From an uncultured Chthonomonas sp. (GTDB lineage Bacteria; Armatimonadota; Chthonomonadetes; Chthonomonadales; Chthonomonadaceae), in NCBI GenBank assembly GCA_903859705.1, contig CAIONQ010000108.1, positions 1-64,000 of the forward strand: a DNA stretch of 64,000 bases, given 5' to 3'. Below the pieces are notes generated by a model. The model saw nothing but the letters and a program-made list of their open reading frames with translations, had not been told where the DNA came from and searched no databases. Numbering within the stretch: position 1 is the first letter of the stretch; every line of letters begins with the position of its first letter. The position numbers and the translations under genes are program-made. Positions 25,297 through 34,399 of the stretch are shown here, in pieces.

Positions 25297-26235
25297 TTGC
25301 TAAACATCATTCTAAAACGACTGGGCCTGGCCATACCCACGCTGATAGCGGTATCCATGCTGGTGTTTGTGGTGGCGCACCTTGCGCCATCCAGCCCGGT
25401 GGATATTATTGCCGGCGAAAAGGCCACGCCAGAGCAGAAGGCCAGGCTGGCGCACGAGTATGGGCTGGATAGGCCTTTGCCCGTGCAATACGGCAGTTAC
25501 CTTTGGAACATTGTGGCTCATGGTGATTTCGGCAGATCTTTTAGCCGAAGCCAGCAGCCCGTTTCCGAGATGATTAAGAACGACTTCCCTGTAACGGCAC
25601 AACTCGCACTGCAGGCTATTCTGTTCGCGCTGATTATTGGCCTGCCAGTGGGTGTGTTTGCGGCGCTGTACCACAACTCCTGGTTCGATAGGCTGGCGAT
25701 GTCTGGTGTAGTGGCCATGGTTTCGGTACCCAGCATAGTGCTTGGCCCTGTGCTGGTGCTATTTTTTGCGGTTCGTCACCCAATATTGCCAGTAAGCGGT
25801 TGGGATTCGCCGAAGTACACCATTTTGCCCACCATAGCACTGGGTTCTCGCACCGCAGCCCTCATGGCACGCTTTATGCGAGCATCGTTGCTGGATGTGC
25901 TACGGCAGGATTACATGCGAACCGCGATAGCCAAAGGCCTCAGCAAGGGTCAGGCAGTGTGGCGGCATGCCATCAAGAACTCTTTCTTACCGGTTTTAAC
26001 CGTTATCGGAAACAGCTTCGGCGCCCTGCTAACTGGCTCGTTTATCGTGGAAACAATATTCCAGGTGCCGGGCATCGGATACACATCCATCGATTCAATA
26101 TCCAAACGCGATTATGCTGTAATACAGGGCATGGCGCTGCTGGTTGCCCTCATCTTTACTGTTGTGAATATTGCTGTGGATGTACTTTACGGCGTGATTG
26201 ATCCGCGCGTGCGGTCTCAGGAGGCCCGCGCATGA
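25297..26235 (+). CDS. Oligopeptide ABC transporter permease (DppB/OppB type)
   Basis: 312 aa. The typical DppB N-terminus (IILKRLGLAIPTLIAVSMLVFVVAHLAP) is followed by six TM helices and the EAA-loop DYMRTAIAKGLSKGQAVWRHAIKNSFLPVL, which docks the ATPase. The only suitable start is the TTG at 25297; I see no strong ribosome-binding site, so expression may rely on coupling from the upstream gene, whose stop is 31 nt away. Its end overlaps the next permease by ATGA. The ATPase genes (dppD/dppF type) are not present in this window. Confidence 0.94.
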   Translation: MLNIILKRLGLAIPTLIAVSMLVFVVAHLAPSSPVDIIAGEKATPEQKARLAHEYGLDRPLPVQYGSYLWNIVAHGDFGRSFSRSQQPVSEMIKNDFPVTAQLALQAILFALIIGLPVGVFAALYHNSWFDRLAMSGVVAMVSVPSIVLGPVLVLFFAVRHPILPVSGWDSPKYTILPTIALGSRTAALMARFMRASLLDVLRQDYMRTAIAKGLSKGQAVWRHAIKNSFLPVLTVIGNSFGALLTGSFIVETIFQVPGIGYTSIDSISKRDYAVIQGMALLVALIFTVVNIAVDVLYGVIDPRVRSQEARA

Positions 26236-27203
26236 CAGAGAATACAACATCGGTTTCTCTCCCGGATGATCATGTTTCTGCCTCAGCGCCCACATCGCCA
26301 GCAAAAGATGTGCTTCGTCGCTTACTGCGTAACCCGGCGGCGGTACTCAGCGGCATCTATGTTATTACACTGGTGTTGGTAGCGCTCACCGCGCCCCTGC
26401 TGGCACGCAACGGCCATGGCACGGGAATGAATGGGCTGATATCACACTGGAACTTCGACGACATCGATACTCATTATTCGTCGTTGCCCGCGCCACCCGA
26501 TTCAATCCACAGACTTGGCACCGACAACCTCGGCCAGGACATCTTGTGCCGGTTAATCTACGGTGCCCGCGTTTCTTTATCCGTAGCCGTGCTGGTGGTG
26601 CTGATAGAAGCCTTTATTGGTGTATCTCTGGGACTATTTGCAGGCTACGGCAGCGGTATAAGAGACCTGCTGTTAATGCGCATTACCGATGTGATGTTTG
26701 CATTCCCGGATATATTGCTGGCGCTACTTGTGGTTGCGGTTCTACGATCTGGCAACCACCCATTGCCGCCCTTATTAAACATGGGGGGCCTGATATTTGC
26801 GCTGGGTGTGGTTGCCTGGCCAGGATTGGCACGCCTTGTCCGTGGGCAGGCGCTTGCCCTGCGAGAGAAAGAGTACATAGAGGCCGCACGCGCCTCCGGG
26901 GTAAAGGATACTGCCATTATCTGGCGCCACCTGCTGCCCAACCTGCTGAGCCCAATTATCGTTTCCATTACTCAGGATGCGGCCGGCGTTATTCTGGCCG
27001 AGGCCACACTATCGTTTCTTGGGCTTGGTGTGCCCGCCCCCTACCCCAGCTGGGGCCGGATGATTGAAGATGCAATCGGGTTTAAAGATACCTACCCGCT
27101 GCTGCTGATAGCGCCCTGCTTGATGTTGGCACTAACCGTTATGGCATTTAATTTTCTTGGAGATGCCCTGCGGGATGCGCTGGACCCGAGGCTCCGACAG
27201 TAA
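26232..27203 (+). CDS. Oligopeptide ABC transporter permease (DppC/OppC type)
   Basis: 323 aa. An N-terminal cytoplasmic tail, TM1 at VLSGIYVITLVLVALTAPLL, then the OppC-like periplasmic piece with HRLGTDNLGQDILCRLIYGARVSL. The EAA loop is EYIEAARASGVKDTAIIWRHLLPNLL. Its ATG overlaps the stop of the preceding permease. It closes the transporter unit; a hairpin follows 10 bp after the stop, so the missing ATPases must be encoded elsewhere or shared with other transporters. Confidence 0.94.
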   Translation: MTENTTSVSLPDDHVSASAPTSPAKDVLRRLLRNPAAVLSGIYVITLVLVALTAPLLARNGHGTGMNGLISHWNFDDIDTHYSSLPAPPDSIHRLGTDNLGQDILCRLIYGARVSLSVAVLVVLIEAFIGVSLGLFAGYGSGIRDLLLMRITDVMFAFPDILLALLVVAVLRSGNHPLPPLLNMGGLIFALGVVAWPGLARLVRGQALALREKEYIEAARASGVKDTAIIWRHLLPNLLSPIIVSITQDAAGVILAEATLSFLGLGVPAPYPSWGRMIEDAIGFKDTYPLLLIAPCLMLALTVMAFNFLGDALRDALDPRLRQ

Positions 27204-27212
27204 ATCTGCAAT

Positions 27213-27246
27213 CTGCTGGGCGCCGCAGAAATGTGGCACCCAGCAG
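27213..27246. terminator. Bidirectional terminator-like hairpin
   Basis: CTGCTGGG (27213-27220) pairs with CCCAGCAG (27239-27246), and an inner GCC/GGC extends the stem across one mismatch. It lies between the end of the transporter operon (+) and the end of the converging exported-protein gene (-). No strong T-tract on either side. Confidence 0.5.
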
Positions 27247-27254
27247 AACGCAGC

Positions 27255-28904
27255 TTACTTCTGGCTGCTAAGCAGCAGCATATCCTGAACACTCATCTGG
27301 TCGCCCCGTTCGCCTCGGTTTATCATCAATTCTCCAAGATCATACAAGTGGGTATTGTTCGCCTTAATATAGGTTGCCCCACCCAGCTTGCGCGCAGTTT
27401 CTCTCCAGCGCATCTTATTCCACAGTGCATTATCGGCGGCATCCGAAGGTGTTGGTACGGATTCTACAGCAACCCATACTGGTGTGTTGTTCCTGATTGG
27501 TACAAACTCCGTTCGGTTTAAGCCCAGCGCCTCCATCTGGAAGAGCCCGATAAGATTCTGCTCACCCCCAAAGATATCGGACCAGGTTGCTGCGATATCT
27601 GCCGCTTTCGTGCCACCGAAGTTATGGCCTATAAGGTTAATCTGGGAGCCTCTGGGCAGGCTTTTAACATAGGCAATAAGCGCTGCCTGTTGGAACTGCG
27701 AGAAATAGCGAACCTTGAGCTCTGGATGCGCGGAAGTGAGCTCAGCGATATAGCTCTTTACATTGGATGCTTCCGGTCCCTCGGCTTCAGAACCAATGAA
27801 GATGTGAAACGTATCGCGGTTTAATGGGCGACCAATCTCCCGATGCTTATCGTAATAGGCTCTGTTTCTGCCAAACCAGTTGGTACCACGCCAATTTGAA
27901 GGAGGACGTGGGGGCTGTAGGGCCGTAAGCACAGCCTTCCAGTTGCTAACGGGCTCACCTTCAACCGCAAGCTCATCGGAGTAGAGCGAGATGCTGGCGC
28001 TGCGTGCCATCAGGTAATAGCTTGGCGATGCTACGGATGCAGTAACCGTTGCCCCGGCCGGCAAGTAGCCTACATAAACAATCGTGCCCTTATCCAGTTT
28101 ATTGATGCGTGTGCTTAGATTGCTGGCCTCTTGTGAGCCTGCGATAGTTTCATTCGAGATACCAACAGCACTGCTGATAAGCACACCAAATAGATCCTGC
28201 AGGTTGCTTTCTGCCTGTATCCTTGCTTTATCCATTTCAAGGCGAGTAAACACAAGGCAGTGGTGCAGATCATGGCCACTTGTGTTTGTAATCTTTATAT
28301 TGCCCATCTGGGCCGGGCTTGTGCTGATCGTAACGCTTAGCTTACCGTTTGAACTTGCCTGTATTGGGCCGCCTCTGAGAGCAAGAGTTCTAATCTCGCT
28401 CTTAGTTGCGAGGGCAGTTTCCTGGGTAAACAGCATAAACGAGAGCGATTTGTTCACTTCGATCTGAGGCTGCGTTCCCATCATCTTCTCAACCATGTTG
28501 GCAGCGCTCAGGATATCGTTACGCTCATCTGGAGGTGTTACCAGTGCAGAAAGTAGTTCCCCGGCAAATATCCCGGGCAGTTTGGCTGCCTGCTCCTGAA
28601 TGGCCTCCCCTTCCCGCTGTTGCTGCTGCTTTGTTAGCTCCTTCAATATTTGAAGTGTGTTAACCATGCTTGCAACGCGTTGCACCTGTGGGTCGTTCGA
28701 GGACTTAAGGCGTGTCAGCTCAGTATTATCCATCTTACCGGCTGGCTTGAGCCTGCCATTAAGCTCGTACCCCTGAGTTATCTGTAAAAAGAGATCGATG
28801 GCATCTTCGGAAAACCTTGGAGTGGCAGGCTGAGCCATGGCAGAGCCAGCCGCCACCAGTAGTAACGTGGCAATTAGATATTGCAAACCTTTGAACTGTT
28901 TCAT
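27255..28904 (-). CDS. Exported alpha/beta-hydrolase-like protein with substituted nucleophile
   Basis: 549 aa from the ATG at 28904, with GGAGGA 3 nt upstream, beginning with a clear signal peptide (IATLLLVAAGSAMAQ). Residues 50-200 are helical and Gln-rich, 200-330 look like a beta-sandwich. The last 200 residues resemble a lipase or esterase-type alpha/beta-hydrolase: INLIGHNFGGTKAADIA is the nucleophile elbow and THLYDL (His519) a possible catalytic His. The elbow reads G-H-N-F-G-G (426-431), so Asn428 stands where Ser is expected. It may be a non-catalytic binding domain. Convergent with the transporter operon. Confidence 0.7.
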   Translation of the reverse strand: MKQFKGLQYLIATLLLVAAGSAMAQPATPRFSEDAIDLFLQITQGYELNGRLKPAGKMDNTELTRLKSSNDPQVQRVASMVNTLQILKELTKQQQQREGEAIQEQAAKLPGIFAGELLSALVTPPDERNDILSAANMVEKMMGTQPQIEVNKSLSFMLFTQETALATKSEIRTLALRGGPIQASSNGKLSVTISTSPAQMGNIKITNTSGHDLHHCLVFTRLEMDKARIQAESNLQDLFGVLISSAVGISNETIAGSQEASNLSTRINKLDKGTIVYVGYLPAGATVTASVASPSYYLMARSASISLYSDELAVEGEPVSNWKAVLTALQPPRPPSNWRGTNWFGRNRAYYDKHREIGRPLNRDTFHIFIGSEAEGPEASNVKSYIAELTSAHPELKVRYFSQFQQAALIAYVKSLPRGSQINLIGHNFGGTKAADIAATWSDIFGGEQNLIGLFQMEALGLNRTEFVPIRNNTPVWVAVESVPTPSDAADNALWNKMRWRETARKLGGATYIKANNTHLYDLGELMINRGERGDQMSVQDMLLLSSQK

Positions 28905-29066
28905 AAGTCCTCCCCAGAACAATGGTAACAACATAGGCATCGGGTGTTACACCTGAGCGATGAATAATCACGAATGATAGTGGAATGGATATGCCCGGCG
29001 GTGGGCACAATGAGGCGAATACAGGGAAACCGTGGCGACTGAATGAGCGCCCCCCCGACACTGGGG

Positions 29067-29396
29067 TTACCTGAGAATGCTAAACAGATATATAACCAGG
29101 TAGAGCAGAATGCACACGCGTAACGCTGAGCGTACAAACGACTCGTGCTTCTTGCGCGCGAGCTCCGCTATGCTTAGTGGGATGGCAAGCATCAGCGCTT
29201 TGCCAACAACAAATCCCAGCGGGCCATACTCTTCCAACAGCCAATCAAAAAGTGGGTTACCTTCATGGGCAGTACCCGTTGCCAGCAGGTACACGGTATA
29301 GCATAGATCGAGGCCCCCTATCACTACCAGAGCAGTACTCTCGGGCAGCACATAGCGGGCCTCTTTGCGGTTATTTACTTCGGGAAGCGGCTTCAT
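29067..29396 (-). CDS. DUF5658-like small membrane protein
   Basis: 109 aa with three or four hydrophobic helices: STALVVIGGLDLCYTVYLLATG, GPLGFVVGKALMLAIPLSI and VCILLYLVIYLFSIL. The segment TAHEGNPLFDWLLEEYG, with a conserved E-x-NP, is typical of DUF5658, whose function is unknown. The start ATG is immediately preceded by GGAG. It lies 38 bp downstream of ispG on the same strand, so co-transcription is possible, without a known functional link. Confidence 0.7.
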   Translation of the reverse strand: MKPLPEVNNRKEARYVLPESTALVVIGGLDLCYTVYLLATGTAHEGNPLFDWLLEEYGPLGFVVGKALMLAIPLSIAELARKKHESFVRSALRVCILLYLVIYLFSILR

Positions 29397-29434
29397 CTCC
29401 GGTGCGTTGATTTGCGTGCCTCCGAGTGGGGAAC

Positions 29435-30712
29435 TTACCGGCGCACATCCAGCGGGATGCCAACCGTTATACGATCGTTGAAAGTAACGGCCACGGCAGA
29501 CTGCTCGCTGCCCTCTGGCGGTTCTACCCAGCGGCCATCGGCTTTTATAAGTGCAACCAGCTCAGAAACACCATTCTCCTGAGATATTCCGGTTTTGACT
29601 TCATCTCTTGCGCGGTACAGCGAAATCTTACCGCCGGCCTTGCCAACGTAGCCATAATCGGCATCTGCCATTTCGCCTGGGCCATTCACGATGCAGCCCA
29701 TTACCGCAACATTGAGGCCTGCCAGGTGGCCAGTGGCCGCCTTAACCTGCCCGAGCACGGTTGGCAGATCGAACTTGGTTCTACCACAGGATGGGCATGC
29801 AATGAACTCGGTTTTGGTTCTGCGCAATCCCAGTGCCTGAAGGATGTCGTAGCAAACTGGCAGCTCTGCAACCGGATCTTCGCTTAAAGATACGCGGATG
29901 GTATCGCCAATACCCTCTGAAAGCAGGGTAGCGATGCCAGCGGTAGATTTGATGCGGGCATACATGCCATCCCCGGCCTCGGTTACCCCAAGGTGAAGCG
30001 GATAGTCCATGCCAAGCTCAGCCATCCGCGCTGCCATAAGCCTATTGGCCTGTTGCATTACAGAAACCCGAGATGCCTTGAGCGAGATGATGATGTTCTT
30101 AAAATCATGGTGCTCGCAGATCTTGATATACTCAATTGCGCTCTGAACCATGCCTTCAGGCGTATCGCCATACATAACAGTAAGGCGCTCGGCAAGTGAA
30201 CCATGGTTCACACCAATGCGCATGGCAACATCGCGCTCTTTGCAGGCATTGATAACGGGCGTTAGCTCCCGATCAATGGCCTCGATCTCCTCCTGCACTT
30301 CAGCATCTGAGTAATCTACGGTGCGATCTTTGCGCTTGCGGAAAACAAAAAGGCCAGGATTAATGCGGATTTTATCCACATAACGGGCAACTTCCACTGC
30401 AATGTCGCTGCCCTGATGGTGCACATCGGCAACCAGGGGCACATCCATGTACTTTTGCTTCAGCTTTGCTTTTATATCAGCGAGGCAGCGGGCCTCGGCA
30501 AGGTTGGGCGTAGTAACGCGTACAATCTCAGAACCCGCCCGATGCATACCGATTATCTGATCTACAGCCGCATCCACATTGTGCGTTTCCTCTGTGATCA
30601 TCGACTGCACCACGATCGGGTGGTTTCCGCCTATATAAACGCGCGATTCCGACTCGCCTACCCGCACAGCGCGGGTTTTTCGGCGCTGATAGGACATCTC
30701 TGGCAGGGTCAT
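29435..30712 (-). CDS. ispG: 4-hydroxy-3-methylbut-2-enyl diphosphate synthase
   Basis: 425 aa. IspG (GcpE) makes HMBPP from MEcPP, the penultimate MEP-pathway step, with a [4Fe-4S] cluster. The cluster ligands are Cys306 and Cys309 (ACPSCGRT), Cys340 ([10 protein letters not shown]) and Glu347, with the same spacing as the E. coli enzyme. The TIM-barrel part has [14 protein letters not shown] and RIGVNHGSL. An AAGGAG precedes the ATG. The supply of isoprenyl diphosphates links it to the squalene genes at 9.8-13.1 kb, though they are separate transcripts. A TATACT lies at 30759-30764 on the minus strand, a possible -10 box. Confidence 0.97.
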   Translation of the reverse strand: MTLPEMSYQRRKTRAVRVGESESRVYIGGNHPIVVQSMITEETHNVDAAVDQIIGMHRAGSEIVRVTTPNLAEARCLADIKAKLKQKYMDVPLVADVHHQGSDIAVEVARYVDKIRINPGLFVFRKRKDRTVDYSDAEVQEEIEAIDRELTPVINACKERDVAMRIGVNHGSLAERLTVMYGDTPEGMVQSAIEYIKICEHHDFKNIIISLKASRVSVMQQANRLMAARMAELGMDYPLHLGVTEAGDGMYARIKSTAGIATLLSEGIGDTIRVSLSEDPVAELPVCYDILQALGLRRTKTEFIACPSCGRTKFDLPTVLGQVKAATGHLAGLNVAVMGCIVNGPGEMADADYGYVGKAGGKISLYRARDEVKTGISQENGVSELVALIKADGRWVEPPEGSEQSAVAVTFNDRITVGIPLDVRR

Positions 30713-30888
30713 AATTCGGCTAACTCCTTACGATCCGGACTAACAAAGTAAACGTTAAAGTATAGCACAATGGGTGCGGAGGGAGAAGAGTGAAGACGGG
30801 AACGGGGGAACGGGAAAATGGCATAAGGCAACAAGAGGTAGGACCAGTACTACACGTACGACCATTACGACTTCGGTGGAAATTATAA

Positions 30889-30930
30889 AACCAGGATGCG
30901 GCCCATGGTTTAGAGGGCTGCATCCTGGTT
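30889..30930 (-). terminator. Intrinsic terminator after the M28 lipoprotein gene
   Basis: A perfect 11-bp stem (AACCAGGATGC / GCATCCTGGTT) around a 20-nt loop. On the minus strand the stem ends in GGTT and runs into TTATAATTT. It lies 28 bp past the stop at 30958 and separates the prfB unit from ispG. Confidence 0.7.
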
Positions 30931-30957
30931 AGTAAACTAAAGCGGTTGTGCGGTGGA

Positions 30958-32097
30958 TTATTGCTCTTCGAGGTAAACCGTTTTTGCCACCACTTCCCCA
31001 ACCATTTTAAGGGTTTGGGCACTGCACTTATCGGCTGTATCCTGCGTGGTGTGCCAGTAGGTGTAGCCGGTTCTATCGTATGGGTAGAAGGGTAGCGGAT
31101 GGATTAGGTCTATGGTGGGGATGCCATGTTCGTTGATGGAAACATGGTCGTCACCAACCGATTGGGTTTTGTCTTCCGGGAAGCGTGCTCCGTAACCCAG
31201 ATCCTTTGCAATGTTGTAAACCTTATCGTTTACGCGTTTTGCATTTTGATCTGAAATTGTTTCCCTCGGGAAGAAGGCGTTTGTGGCACCAACCATATCC
31301 AGCAGGATTCCAAAAGAAGGCTGCCCAAAGGTGGGGTTCTCTTTATAATGCTCCGCAAAGTAGCGTGCGCCCAGCTCAACGCCATCGCCAGAATCGTTGT
31401 TCGCCTTGAAATCGCCGTAATCTTCGCCATCATCCAGAAGGATGATCACGCCTATACGCGGCTTGCTCTTGTGGAACATTTTGGCAAGTTCAAGCAGAAC
31501 GGATACACCTGATGCTGCATCATCCGCACCCATAATGGGGGCCTTTGGCCGCCACACTCCGCTGGCAAACCGAAACTCTGTACCGGCTTTGCTTTCTGCA
31601 GAGAATGGGCCATCGGCAATGGGCCTTGTGTCCCAATGGGCCATTAAAAGGACGGGATGTGGCGACGGCTTGTTGCTGCCTGCCGGGTAGAACACGCCGA
31701 TAACGTTGGTGTTGGGCAGGCGGCCATCTGCACACTTGTAATCAAACTTCTGAGTTATGGTTTCATCGGCGTACTTGCGCATTTCGGCAAGCAGGTAGGC
31801 CAGGCACTTTTCGTGGGCCTGTGAACCGATAGGGCGAACACCAAACTCGCACTGCTTTTTGAGCGACGAATAGGCTGCATCCGCATCGAAAGCCGGAATT
31901 TCTGGTGCAGGGGCAAGGGATGCTTTCGGAATGGTTGCCTGCACGCCAGGCACCGGTACCGATGGACCCGCTGCTGCTGCAGGCGGCTGAGAGTGGCACC
32001 CCATTGCGGCTATGCCGCACAGGGAAATGGGGAGCATAACTCCGAGCGCGCCTGCTGCTGCACTCCAGGATAGTTTGAACTTAGCGATGGGTAACAA
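30958..32097 (-). CDS. M28-family peptidase / glutaminyl-peptide cyclotransferase-like lipoprotein
   Basis: 379 aa. Zinc ligands of the M28 fold are visible: His154 (LMAHWDTRPIADG), Asp192 (GADDAASGVSVLLELA) and Glu225 (LLDDGEDYGDF), plus DDHVSINEHGIPTIDLIH for the last His. The WDTRP and DDGEDYGDF forms resemble animal and bacterial glutaminyl cyclases, which form N-terminal pyroglutamate, more than aminopeptidases. The N-terminal hydrophobic segment with AAMGC (Cys34) suggests a lipoprotein. Start TTG at 32097 gives the positive n-region and overlaps the upstream gene by 17 nt. It is the last gene of the prfB unit. Confidence 0.85.
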   Translation of the reverse strand: MLPIAKFKLSWSAAAGALGVMLPISLCGIAAMGCHSQPPAAAAGPSVPVPGVQATIPKASLAPAPEIPAFDADAAYSSLKKQCEFGVRPIGSQAHEKCLAYLLAEMRKYADETITQKFDYKCADGRLPNTNVIGVFYPAGSNKPSPHPVLLMAHWDTRPIADGPFSAESKAGTEFRFASGVWRPKAPIMGADDAASGVSVLLELAKMFHKSKPRIGVIILLDDGEDYGDFKANNDSGDGVELGARYFAEHYKENPTFGQPSFGILLDMVGATNAFFPRETISDQNAKRVNDKVYNIAKDLGYGARFPEDKTQSVGDDHVSINEHGIPTIDLIHPLPFYPYDRTGYTYWHTTQDTADKCSAQTLKMVGEVVAKTVYLEEQ

Positions 32098-32749
32098 GTC
32101 TTTCGTCGCCTTTCGTCACCGTTTTATGATCGGCGAACCAGGTTTTAAGAGCGGCTTCCACCGTTACATCGGTCTCTCTATCGATGCTGGTTTTCTGCCA
32201 TATCTTGAAGTAGGCCAGCCCCCCATTTGCCAGGGGTGCGGGCATGGCAACTTTGTATACCTTTTTGGGGTCGAGATCACCGGCATCTGTTTTAATAGAT
32301 GCCACCCGTTTGCCAGCATCTGCATCGGGCTTAACGGAAACTACCAGCCCGGAAAACTGCAGAAATGCGCTATTGGATTTTGGATACAGAAACAGGCTTT
32401 GTTCCATTGCCCGGGTAATCTGTTCTCCGGTGAGCTTAACAATTACCACGTTTTCGCTTTTGTAAACCAGTGCGTCTACAACATCCGTGGTGTTTACAGA
32501 GCCCTTTGCGAGCGACACAGTATCGCTGAAAGAAGTAGCGGCAATAAACGCGGCATCGGCCTTTGCCGAGGCACGAATCGCGTCTGCCACCAAATCACCG
32601 ATCACCGCCTCTTTGGCGCCAATCTCTTTGGTGGTAAGTTCTACATCCGATTTAATAGTGTCCGCACGCCCGGCCATAGAGCCGCACAGCAAGATTGCTG
32701 CAAGAATTAGGGCTGGTCGGGTGCTTAGGGAGCGCACCCCGAGTTTCAT
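32081..32749 (-). CDS. Stand-alone 5'-nucleotidase C-terminal domain, exported
   Basis: 222 aa from the ATG at 32749, which overlaps the prfB stop (ATGA). After a signal peptide (STRPALILAAILLCGSMAG) comes only the nucleotide-binding C-terminal domain of the UshA/5'-nucleotidase family: VIGDLVADAIRASAKADAAF, then VVDALVYKSENVVIVKLTGEQI and the ending PAPLANGGLAYFKIW. The metallophosphatase half that carries the catalytic metals is missing, so this protein probably binds rather than hydrolyses nucleotides, or works with a separate phosphatase. It is translationally coupled to prfB and overlaps the M28 gene. Confidence 0.85.
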   Translation of the reverse strand: MKLGVRSLSTRPALILAAILLCGSMAGRADTIKSDVELTTKEIGAKEAVIGDLVADAIRASAKADAAFIAATSFSDTVSLAKGSVNTTDVVDALVYKSENVVIVKLTGEQITRAMEQSLFLYPKSNSAFLQFSGLVVSVKPDADAGKRVASIKTDAGDLDPKKVYKVAMPAPLANGGLAYFKIWQKTSIDRETDVTVEAALKTWFADHKTVTKGDERLVTHR

Positions 32750-33871
32750 GCTTCTGCCTCCTGCTTTCGCGTCTGCATCCACTGCAGATAAGCCTGCATA
32801 AACGGATCCAGATTGCCGTTCATAACGCCAATCACATCTCCCGTTTCGCAGTTTGTTCGATGGTCTTTCACCATCGTGTAGGGTTGGAACACGTAGGAAC
32901 GATCCTGATTGCCCCACTCATTTGCTTTGCCTTCGCCCCGCAGAGCCGCAAGTTTTGCAAGGTTCTCTTGCTCTTCGCGGTCCAACAGGCGCGCTTGCAA
33001 CACCTGCATTGCCATCGCCTTGTTCTTATGCTGCGATCGCTCATTCTGGCATGTTACCACAAGCCCAGTGGGCAGGTGGGTAATGCGCACTGCCGAATCG
33101 GTTTTGTTAACGTGCTGCCCGCCGGCTCCAGATGATCTGTAGTAGTCTATACGTAAATCATCGGGATTGATATCCACTTTTATTTCTTCGCCAAGATCAG
33201 GCAGAACATCCACCGATGCAAACGAAGTTTGGCGCCGTTTGGCTGCATCAAATGGAGAGATGCGCACCAGGCGGTGAACCCCGCGCTCCGATCGCATGTA
33301 ACCGTACGCGTTTCTGCCCTTCATTACGAAGGTGGTGTTTTTGAGGCCAGCCACATCGGCCTCTGCCTCATCGATAACATCACACTTGAAGCCTCGCAAG
33401 AATGCCCATTTCAGGTACATTTCGCGCAGCATCGTTACCCAATCACAGGCATCGGTGCCACCGGCTCCAGCCTTTATTTCCACGATGCAATCGTGCGAAT
33501 CGTGTTCTCCAGAGAGCAGGGTTTCCAGCTCAATCTGGTCCATAACCACACGAATGTCTGCGGCCTCTTCTACTGCAGCCTTCAGATCTTCGGATTCGCT
33601 GTCTGCTTCTTCGGCAAGCAGTTCCAGCATCACTTCCAGGTCATCTACTCTGGCGCTCAACGCTACGAACGGAGCGAGCGATTCCTTGGCCTGGCTCATG
33701 CGCTGCAGTACAACCTGTGCTGCTGCGGGATCATCCCACAGGGTTGGCTGTGCGGCTTTTTCTTCTAATTCGGCAATTTCGGCCTGTCGTCTGGTCTGGT
33801 CAAAGATGACCTCCCAGCTCGACGAGCCGGGTACGCAAATCGCGTAACTCACGGCGGAGATCTTCGAGCAA
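32746..33871 (-). CDS. prfB: Peptide chain release factor 2, needs programmed +1 frameshift
   Basis: RF2 recognises UAA/UGA stops. It has the hydrolysis motif GAGGQHVNK and a codon-recognition tripeptide in RISPFDAAKRRQ (SPF). The first 23 codons start at the TTG at 33871 (AAAGGAG 9 nt upstream) and encode MLEDLRREL...LVELGGHL, ending at CTT-TGA (33805-33800). After skipping the T at 33802 the frame continues GAC CAG, giving DQTRRQAEIAELEEKAAQP, for about 374 aa in all. This is the classic autoregulatory RF2 shift. Without it the downstream part has no good start. The stop overlaps the next gene's ATG. Confidence 0.96.
33799..33815 (-). promoter_or_regulatory. prfB: prfB +1 programmed frameshift site
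   Basis: On the minus strand the site reads GGGAGGT-CAT-CTT-TGA-C. The internal Shine-Dalgarno-like GGAGGT is exactly 3 nt from CTT, followed by the slow in-frame UGA and a C, as in the E. coli element. Low RF2 delays termination at UGA and allows the slip into the RF2 frame. Confidence 0.93.
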
Positions 33872-34030
33872 CTTCCACTACTCCTTTAGAGCGTTCACAC
33901 CATCCCGTGGTTCCAGAATAATTGCCTGGCCGGCAGTTTTAGTTCTGATACAGGGAGTCTCAGTATACTGAGGGCGTTGGTAAGAGTCAAGGGACCGGCG
34001 GTTTGCGGTAGCCTGGGCGTTCGAGAAGGT

Positions 34031-34095
34031 AGGACGCCTTCGCTTAGTTAGGAGGGCGAGGACGCTTCGCTTAGTTAGGACGCTTCGCTTAACGG
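34031..34095 (-). repeat. Short repeat family B, three units upstream of prfB
   Basis: Units at 34031-34053, 34059-34080 and 34077-34095 share AGGACGCTTCGCTTAGTTAGGA (the last truncated after CTTAA). They are in inverse orientation to the units at 2227-2310. The region 33872-34399, between prfB and the small TM gene, holds only these units and the family-A copy; I see no gene in it. Open frames here carry the same low-complexity peptide as in the RHS remnant. Confidence 0.7.
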
Positions 34096-34138
34096 TAGAA
34101 GAGGATGCGTGGAACGGAGAAACAGGTATTCCCTGGTA

Positions 34139-34185
34139 GCCCCAACGTGGCGGCATATGATCGCGAAGCCCGGCAGGGCTGGAAA
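34139..34185. repeat. Dispersed repeat family A, copy 2
   Basis: Matches 2017-2063 at 39 of 47 positions (core CGCGAAGCCCGGCAGGGCTG). The AGCCC/GGGCT hairpin is conserved between copies while the loop differs, as expected for a structured element. Similarity may continue to the right (GGGCGCCCTGAAAGGGAGG around 34209), which has no counterpart at 2.0 kb. Confidence 0.7.
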
Positions 34186-34399
34186 ATGATTGGTCAGTGC
34201 TTACCATCGGGGGCGCCCTGAAAGGGAGGCATACGGTAGCATGGGTCGAGGGTAAACCTACAGAGCCCTGCAGGAGCGGGATAAGTTACCATAGCAGCAT
34301 CTGATTCAGGCACCGTACGTTATCACGCTTGCTCGGAAACACATTGGGTTCTGCCCGCGAACTTTACCGCTAACCACAGCTCCAACCCGTAACAAAACT

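Noticed and set aside
33878-34207. 109-aa minus-strand ORF upstream of prfB
   Set aside because: Its sequence is made of family-A and family-B repeats (VKRSVLTKRSVLALLTKRR) and it overlaps the prfB ribosome-binding region; it is a repeat-borne frame, not a gene.
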